The notes under the pieces are model-generated. The model saw only the letters and a list, made by a program, of their open reading frames with translations. It searched no databases and had not been told where the DNA came from. From NCBI GenBank assembly GCA_008508345.1, contig QNGE01000971.1, forward strand, positions 93,596 through 157,595: 64,000 bases of DNA, in the 5' to 3' direction. This document shows, piece after piece, positions 56,501-64,000 of the stretch (position 1 is its first letter; each line of letters begins with the position of its first letter). This DNA is from Paragonimus westermani (Eukaryota; Platyhelminthes; Trematoda; Plagiorchiida; Troglotrematidae). Made by a program: the position numbers and the translations under genes.

Positions 56501-58742
56501 CACTGTTTTTCATAAAGGTGCTAAGCAGTTATTCATGGGATTCGAAATCATAGAGAAAGTGCACCCCTTCAGTTAGAGGCTCCGAGATTAGTTAACAGAC
56601 TGGAGACACTGTCAGGTACTACGCCAATTAGCGAACGCCCAAGTAATGAACTCTAAAATTTCAAATCGCCTATAATTCAGTAATGTTTGTTGAGACGTCC
56701 ACATACGAATACTAAGCAGTGTAAATAAATATTCCATAACAAAAGCTTACAGAGCTAGATGTATTGACAGTAGCTCAGAATGGTTCAACCGTAACGCCAC
56801 TGATCATCCGGCACACCGCTGTCAGTTAGAACCGCGGCTATATCAGTTAACCTTGTCTGTTTCCATGGTTTAGCTGTATCCAACTCGTACGCAGTAAAGC
56901 ACATTTTAGCAGAAAAGATTTTTGTGGCACACCATCCCAAATCATAATTCAGACGTTAAGTTAAGTCACCTTTTTAGTTTTATCATCATATTGCATTTAC
57001 GCCGAACTATGAGTAAGCTGGGTGTTAGCATGCTACTCAAACCTACATTCGACAGCACCGAATTTTAGACTAAGAAATGTGATAAACGGTAGGCGTCATT
57101 GTCACTAACCCAGCGTACGCTAAATTCCCAGTAAATCCCCCGTAGTGCTAACCGAATTCACTGCATACAAAAAGTTTAATATGCAAAAGCGTCACGCCGG
57201 ACACTTGATACCATCAATCGCATTTTCGGTTATCCCAATTCAGTGAATTGGAAATGAACTGATGTGTTTGTTCTCATCTGTCCGTTAACCAAAGCTAGTT
57301 TAATGACAAGTTGAAAACAGAGATTAGCGTTCATTCATTCACCTGGAATAACCCCACTGATCCGGAGCTTCTGGAGTAGAGCCATCAGTTCTCTGACTAA
57401 GGCTAGACCCCGTCTGGGCTAAGTGCTTTGTGACGAATCAGTTATTTGACCTCAAATAAGACTTCTGCTTCTAAGGGTGCTGAAACCTCAGCAAATCAAT
57501 AATGAGAACAGTCAAAGCCCGAAGGCGTAGTCAATAATGCAGGAGATCAGCCGAACTGCTGTCAGAAGTGCTAAATCCGGCCTCCCAATTGCCATTTTAG
57601 GCTGTGAATATACTCTCCATTAGCCTCGCAGACTACCTCGTCCACACCTGGCTTCCTGCTGCCAGTTGCAACGATGAGATGGAAACTCTTCATAGATTTC
57701 CCGGTGGCAGCGGCTTGTTCCATCTCGACAGCACATTGTATCCATCACGCTCCTCAATCCACTCATAGTTGCTTCCAAAGTTCCACGTGAGTAGCCTTGT
57801 GGGCTCAGTTATACTCACTGCTGAACGGAATACTTCGGCGAGCGTCAGGAAATTACAGTGATCGTATAGATATCCAGTGGACGACAACTGAACGAGCAAC
57901 AGTGCCGCACAAGTTAGCATCCCACTTGCACATTTTATGCATTTTGTCCGCGGTTGGCGGATACTGGGGAGATCCGTACGTCGTACGGAGGGAACGCTGC
58001 CCAGGACTCATGTGCTCCCGTTGGGGAATCTGAAACTCTTTTGTGGCAGGGTAACACACGCTATGTCATAGTACCGTTGAAGAGCTTATGTGGCATTCTA
58101 TAGGAGACCCAACCGTAAATTCATCACGTCAGGGTAGTACCACCGCTCACTGTCCGCGACTGTGTAATCACCGGGAGAACCACGTTTACTTCACAGTTAA
58201 TCCTTACGTGGAAGGTCGTTCCCCATCCCACAGCCTGGGGACGCGCTCGGGAGCGTTGAGCAGGCCCACTGGTTTGTCCGAGTAGCATGTGACACTGAAA
58301 GACCGTACAACAATTCCTGGATTAAACAGAAAGCAAAAACGATGTTTACCCTTTGAGGACTAGATAGCGTTGAAATCGTTGGACTACCCTATACTGTGGA
58401 AGGGAGGCCATTAAAGAATTGCTTTTTTTCGCGCGCAATACCATTTTCTTAACTAGTAAGAGATTTGCTATAGTTCAACGCCTCTATGCATTCAATCAAA
58501 CCATTAAAGGACGCATTAAGAGGCATTCAAACCGAAATAATGGGTGAATAATGACCAACAACGCTGTGATGATTCGAAGCCCACGTTCAACAGACTGTTA
58601 CTAAGAGAGAATGTGAGTTACCAGAACGATAGGCTTTATTCAACTTGTAAACAAGCCATATGATGAATAGTGTAGAGGATGGAAAAAATACAACCACATA
58701 GCATTCACCCGACTGGAAGTAATTCGGAGGGACTTTCGTAAG
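53571..58742. other. sequence upstream of the first visible MTG2 exon, no gene recognised
   Basis: The MTG2 leader exon is expected on the minus strand here or beyond the window, but I could not find it. A stretch near 54.70-54.74 kb (AAGTGATGTTCAACTTGGA) resembles sequence 3' of the hammerhead repeat near 15.91 kb. Frames at 57690-58060 are open on both strands but match nothing I know. Confidence 0.5.
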
Positions 58743-60425
58743 TCATAGAACACAAACATAACATAACGTCGGTTGGTAAGTTCGAATGAGTATCGCTTCG
58801 CAGAAAGCTAGTAACTTCGGATTTCGGTTGCGCAACAGTATATTGGAAGAGTTTACTAGGTCAACTTGATGACCTGTTGTCATGAGGTGTTTAGCAATCG
58901 ATGACGTTGGATTTCGAGTAGTCAATGCACCAAGTTGGGGCTGGTGCGTCATCTGATGTTTCAACCACTTCAGGATGTGTTCGGCGACTCGTTTTGTTAG
59001 TTGTCGGTCTGCTCTGCCCATGTAAACGTCACTTCAACTGCAAGTGAACTGGTACACAACATGGGAGACAGAACAGTTTGACAAACTAATTTTGCGTTTG
59101 CTGAGAACTGGTCCACTAGTGGTATGAAATAAGCGCAACTGAACAGCCGTATACGTTCCAGCCAGAGCGGATTTTAATTTGTGCTTCATGTCGTTCGCTA
59201 GGTGATCACCCTTGAATGGCAAGAATAGGCAAACATCCTCCTTTTGAGCCGTCAGTACAGGCTCAGTGCTCTTCACCGTATTGTGTGCATCAAAGAATTT
59301 GTCGGGGTATCCGTTTGTTAGTAAAGTTCGCCTCAACAACTCCTGTTCTGTCTTCAGAGTATCTGGGGTACAAATACGTTTGGCTCTATGAAACAGCGTC
59401 TTAACTAAACCCCGTTTGTATGCAATAGGAGCAAAACTGGAAAAATGCATATATTGACCACCCCAAGTTGCTTTACGGTGAACTGAGCGTTGTAAAGTAC
59501 CATCCGGTAATAAGTACATCCAAAAAGGTAAATCATTGCTCGACTCCACTTCGTGGGATAATGATAGGTTTGGGTGAATATTACTGAGAAAGTTGAAGAA
59601 CAAGTCAAAATGAATGGCGTTAGTAAAAATTAAAATATCAACGTATCTTTTGTACAATAACGAATCAGCTATATAATCCGGGACTTGCCGCTCAATCATG
59701 CCTAAGAAGATATCAGCTGGTGTTGGGCCTAACGGACTACCCATTGCAACAGCGTCTATCTGTTTATATGCAAGTCCCTCAAAATCGACACGAACGTTTT
59801 CTGTGTACAACAAAATAATATCTTCAAGGTATTTAAGTGGAACACCTATATCACAGTTCTGACCCAAGATAAAATCACAAAGAAAATCAACCGTCTCACG
59901 AAGGTGAGCATTTGTAAAAAGGGAATCAACATCCATGGAATACATTACTTGGGTACTCACCGAAGTGTTTTCTAAAATTTGAACTAATTCGAAAGAATCC
60001 TTTAAAAAATGTGGGGATAAGACTTTGCGGATGGGATCCAAAATATCCATTAACAAGCGAGGTTGTTCATGCATAAAATTGAGCGTAGAGGTGTATCATC
60101 CTTGTGTACCTTTAGAGCACCTCTCAATCGAGGTGTTTCCGTGCCGACTGGTTTCAGTTGCCTATAGTGAGCTTCAGATATGTGTCCATGTAACAGAAAT
60201 ATCTGAAGTTGCCTTGCCATTTGCCTTTCAACCAATATGTTATTTTCGGCTGTCCGGTCTACTTTGAACTTCCTCTGATCCTCCAAAATGATATTCATTT
60301 TCCTTAAATATTCGTCTTTGGTCATGACGACCACACCAGAGCCTTTATCAGGTTTAAGGAATAACAGATGCTGCATGTCCCTTAGTTCCTTCATGGCCCG
60401 ATAGCGTTCCTCATTTAGACAGCAC
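58743..60425 (-). mobile_element. Penelope-like element (RT plus GIY-YIG), three inactivating changes
   Basis: On the minus strand the first frame (60394-60050) carries LLFLKPDKGSGVVVMTKDEY and RLRGALKVHKDDTPLRSIL. A frameshift at about 60050-60074 leads to the main frame (60074-59034), with DSFELVQIL, MYSMDVDSLFTNAHL, AVAMGSPLGPTPADIFLGMI, YKRYVDILIFTN and LVKTLFHRAKRI. The catalytic box near 59640 reads YVDI, so one of the two adjacent aspartates is missing. A TGA at 59034-59036 splits off the endonuclease half (59021-58743: YMGRADRQL, VAEHILKWL, SIAKHLMTTGH, FCEAILIR) in the same frame. The element is clearly dead but the most complete in the window. Confidence 0.9.
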
Positions 60426-62424
60426 TGTCAGTACACGGATAAGCATAAGAGGAGCGGGAAGACTCACCGACAATTGTCAAAGAATTTCTTCTTTGAAGGT
60501 GAAGAGATGGGTCCCTTGAAATCAATGCTGAATCTCTCGGATGGTTGGGTTGCTTATATCAGGGATGTGTGTAGCGGAGTGAAAGAACGGGGTTTGGTGT
60601 GAGCACGCATTTTCCGTTGAGCGATTATTGGCTTGACGTACTCGAGGTTGAACGGCAGATTGCGTACAGGGTGATACCGATTCGTGAAGCGTTTTTCTAT
60701 CGACAGCATGAGTGGTAGAGCAGTTACAGTTTAGCGACAGAGTATCAGCCACGTTGTTATCAGAGACAGAACGGTAAATAATGTCATACGGAGGGTTGGA
60801 AAGTTCCCGTTGCCAACGCTGTATTTTTCCGTTCTTGATTTTCCCTGTGTTTTTGATCGACCATAAAGGATACGGACAGCTGACCTGCGATGAGTGTAAA
60901 ATGGTGACCCAGGAAAATTGCCGCCATTTTTTTAAGCTTTCCACAATAGCGTAGACTTTTTTCTCGACAGAAGAATGCTTACATTTGGACGGTGTTAAAG
61001 TTCTGGACAAATGTAACTGGTCGTCCATTCTGGTTTAACGTTGTGGCGATGATGATATCCGATGCGTCAGTTTCAACTGTCAAGGGCGCTCTGGGTTCAA
61101 TAGTAACAATCACTGAATCTAGAATCTCTTCCTTAAGATTGATAAATGAAGCCAAAGCCTCTTCGGGAAGAGGAAAGGTCATATTCTTGAAGATCACACC
61201 GATTTTGTCTGAAAATTGTGAGGTCCACTGAAAGTAGTAGACGAACATACCAACAACTCTCTCTTGTGCTTTGAAGTTTGACGCGGCTGGTAGCTTTTTC
61301 AATGGTCAAAGATGTTCCGGATCCGGTTTAACGACACCCTTTGAGAGCTCATAACCCGACAATTTGACGTTGCGTGTCCGCACAACACATTTTGTTTATT
61401 GAGAGTGATTCCGGGCGGTGTTGAAGAATTGTAAGGGATTACGATCATGATCTTCGTTCGAAGTGCGGCAGATAGTCAGATTGTCCGAGTAAGCGAAGGT
61501 CCCAGATAACTCCTCTCGTTAGATGATACTGTCGATAGTACGCTGGAACGCTGCCACACCAATGGTGACGCTGAAGGGAATACAAGTTGATAAAGACGGT
61601 CACCTGCTTCGAAAGCCGTGTAGTTCTCTTCCGTCTTTATAGGTATCTGACGGTATGCAATCTGAAGGTCAGTAGTACTGAATACCTTATAACGATAAGT
61701 TTTCTCAATAAGATCGTCAATCCCGGGTAAGGGTAGGCGTCTAGGTAGGTGAACCGATTGAGTGTCTGGCTATAGTTCACTACCATTCGACGCTTCTGCC
61801 GTTCGTTAGACTCCACTAGGAATTGGGCTGTCCAAGGCGAGGCAGAAGGTTCAATAATCCCGGCGTTCAACAGTTTTTTAGCTTCGGACTTGATAAGCAG
61901 TTCACCCGGTAAACAATAGCGCCTGGATTTAGTGACCACTAGCTGACAGTCAGGTGACAAGTGCTGAAACAGAAACTGCGGAGTAACAGAAATATTAAGC
62001 ATGTTGTAAAGTGAAAACGGTGACTCAGAGCCAGAAAAGAGTATTTCGACGCGTTTACCTTTTGAAAAAGTTAGATCCTAGTAATACATTAGTACACAGG
62101 TTGTTGAGAAGCGGGAATGTGATGAAGTTACATAACAGTTATTTGAAACAAAAAGGAACGAAAGTGACGGAGTGTGAAACTGGATAAACTGATAAATGTC
62201 ATGGTCATCCTTTGGCATTTAGGTGCCCGAACAACAGAATGAGATATGTAGCTTTCCGAACTGCATGTGTCAATGAGAGGCTGTAACCAAATACGGTTCA
62301 CGTAAACCTCAACAATATTGCGGCAGAATGTGTAGCCTCGGAAGACCGACACACCCGTTCGTAGTGCTCCTTTTTTCCACAGCGCTTGTTGGCGCTGTAG
62401 GGGGTCACGAAGCGACGACGACAT
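60426..62424 (-). mobile_element. Ty3/gypsy LTR retrotransposon pol remnant (PR-RT-RNaseH-start of IN)
   Basis: On the minus strand, in pol order, a protease trace near 62.25 kb reads PLIDTCSSESYI, with Cys where the active-site Gly normally stands. The reverse transcriptase follows at 62002-61640 (LLNAGIIEPSASPWTAQFLV, RMVVNYSQTLNRFT). In another frame come YRQIPIKTEENYTAFEA and a catalytic box reading YSDN near 61.47 kb. RNase H is at 61.30-60.72 kb (LTVETDASD, SSVEKKVYAIVESLKKWR, DNNVADTLS). Traces of the integrase N-terminus and core start follow to about 60.43 kb, where the Penelope-like element begins. Many frameshifts are present. No LTRs were found. Confidence 0.8.
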
Positions 62425-63346
62425 AGCTCAACTTTGAAACCTCTGAGGTACAGATGTTTGGGTCGTTATGGGACATCCGTAGGTTTCAAACTAACTCGGT
62501 GCATAATATGTTGACCAAACGAAGCTTGACGTCGTTTGTCTCCTCGATCTTCGGTCCTCTCGACAACGTAGAATATGAACTGCGCGTAGGCCTTTTCCAA
62601 GCTGTTATACACTCAAATGGAACTGAAATGAGTGCAGACAGGGAAGCGCTGAAATTATGGAACTGATGGCTGTGTTTGACCTCACCTAAATCAAATATCA
62701 GTACCAAAACGGATTGATCTCTGGGAAGTTGACATATGTATGCTGTTGAGCGTACCCAGTGATAACTAGACATCTGACAGCTGGGCAGTAGCACATTTAG
62801 TTTAGGAAAGGTTCTCCACCTGTCATAGATGTCGCTTTTTCACCTCTCTAGGTAGACCATTCAGGATGTATGGTCTTTTGTGAGTAAGCAAGAGATCACA
62901 GAATGTCAGCCTACCGTCAGATATCACGTGTACAGTGTACCATCGCTAACTCTGCCAGCTGGTCCAAGTCAGGTGAGATGTTTACCAGATCAACGGGGTA
63001 TTTGATCTGTGCGCATTTCGGGAAACTCGGGATACACGAGCGGCTGGTTAGACAGTGCACAACGCACTTTGAGATTGTTAGACGACGCACTCCTTGTGCC
63101 AACCGAACAGTTTACCACTAACAGTTTGACACTACTGCAAGGCCAAGCAATGGATTTATCACGAAACATGAAGACCTAGTCTATCCCGTTGAGTAAAGCA
63201 GGTAGATAAAACCTGTCTCACTGAGGAACTTAAGAGTAGTCAACTGGTGAGTTAGAAGCGATATCCGAGACAACAGTCTACCACTGTCAACGGCATACAT
63301 GCACCCGCACTACCTTCGTTCTTTGAGTTGACCTTATTTCATTCAG
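62425..63346. other. unassigned stretch downstream of the gypsy protease trace
   Basis: This is where the gag of the minus-strand gypsy remnant should lie, but no CCHC knuckle or other gag mark is visible. A plus-strand frame at 62454-62666 contains LTKRSLTSFVSSIFGPLD, which faintly resembles a BEL/Pao pol motif. Confidence 0.35.
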
Positions 63347-63492
63347 GTTCTCACCTTGGTTTTAGTTCGAGGATTTCTCACACCATTGTTACGGTGAAAA
63401 GCATGCTGAGCCAGTATCGTCTGAACAAACTTATGGCTAGTGTAACGTGTTCGAATTTCCTTTATTCACCACCTACTCAAACCCCACCCTCC
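63347..63492 (+). CDS. possible internal exon of an unknown gene
   Basis: A strong acceptor (ccttatttcattcag) and a strong donor (CCTCC|gtaagtaa) bracket 146 bases that are open in one phase only: two leading bases, then whole codons. The peptide is SHLGFSSRISHTIVTVKSML, then SQYRLNKLMASVTCSNFLYS and PPTQTPPS. No family is recognised. The splice signals rather than the sequence support it, and no second exon is visible in the last 500 bases of the window. Confidence 0.35.
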
Positions 63493-64000
63493 GTAAGTAA
63501 TGCGAGTGATGGTGAAGGTCGCTTTGACCACCGTCTGAAATTTGAACACCTTTACTTTATTGTCAGCTGAAAAATGTCTTGGGACGTACCATTTTGAACG
63601 TGACATCCCGTGTTGATTCCACATACCTACCCGTATGCATTTACTGGTGTTTTCTATTATAGAAAGTTTACCAAGGTGTACATTTGTTATCAGTTTGGCT
63701 TAGCATCGGAGTGCAGAGTTCTAGTGCCACTCAAGTGGCCTCCGAAATAAACGCAGAGTAGGTTCTACAGCTAGTGGGAAGGAGTGAATGAATGTGGGTT
63801 CTATCTGCCAACAACCAAGCATGATCTCTTTAATTAAATGCAGTCCATAACACTACAGGGTTTATTATGGTTCACAGTACTCCTGATTAGTTTAGCCTAT
63901 CACACTGCCCGAAACTGAAAGACGCCTGCGCATGTCGACGGATACGGCAACGATGCCGTACTATCAACCACATGGTCTCGGGTACTAACCCTGTGGTCGT
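63493..64000. other. window end, nothing recognised
   Basis: If the preceding exon is real this is its intron. I see no coding or repeat feature here. Confidence 0.4.

Noticed and set aside
57690..58060. Overlapping open frames on both strands as a gene or integrase
   Set aside because: No HHCC, DDE or other motif could be found and no splice sites define an exon. The open frames may simply reflect higher G+C here.
1..64000. CRISPR arrays, bacterial operons or riboswitches
   Set aside because: The sequence is spliced eukaryotic DNA. No regularly spaced repeats or bacterial gene clusters were seen.

Overview
This window is eukaryotic and most likely comes from a flatworm, probably a digenean trematode. 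Two conserved genes are split into short exons by introns of 0.1–9.7 kb with GT/AG borders. The introns are full of decayed Penelope-like, non-LTR and Ty3/gypsy elements. There are also tRNA-headed short repeats, one family of which carries a hammerhead-ribozyme motif of the kind known from schistosome satellites. Nothing bacterial is seen (no operons or Shine-Dalgarno-led ORFs), and most open frames are chance frames in intronic DNA.

Layout. (1) Plus strand, 3441–40185: seven exons of an SLC38A7/8-like (SNAT7-type) amino-acid transporter. All exon phases fit and give 406 residues plus the stop; only the 5' end (N-terminus and first membrane helix) lies outside the window or was not found. 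(2) Minus strand, 53570–42980: four exons of the Obg-family GTPase MTG2 (mitochondrial ribosome-associated GTPase 2), again with matching phases, giving 425 residues to the stop. The mitochondrial leader exon was not found. The two genes converge, with about 2.8 kb between their stop codons. (3) 58.7–62.4 kb, minus strand: a Ty3/gypsy pol remnant whose integrase region runs directly into a Penelope-like element (reverse transcriptase plus GIY-YIG endonuclease); both are broken. (4) A possible internal exon of a third, unknown gene lies at 63347–63492 on the plus strand.

Mobile DNA in the introns. The SLC38A7-like introns hold a Penelope-like remnant (10.5–12.5 kb) and LINE remnants (14.2–14.5, 22.4–23.3 and 30.5–31.2 kb), all antisense to the gene. 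A MTG2 intron holds two Penelope-like 3' ends (45.8–46.4 and 47.7–48.4 kb), also antisense to the host. A 125-bp foldback element with about 41-bp inverted arms sits inside the 30-kb LINE. Two tRNA-derived repeat families occur. One has a tRNA-like head followed by a hammerhead motif. The other has near-perfect tRNA acceptor, D and T arms but no normal anticodon arm.

An 830-bp block (15753–16582) is repeated exactly at 16584–17413 with a single N between the copies. This looks like two overlapping contig ends that were joined without merging, so features in the second copy should not be counted twice.

The two cellular genes are not obviously linked in function: one moves amino acids across a membrane (lysosomal in mammals), the other acts in mitochondrial large-subunit ribosome maturation.
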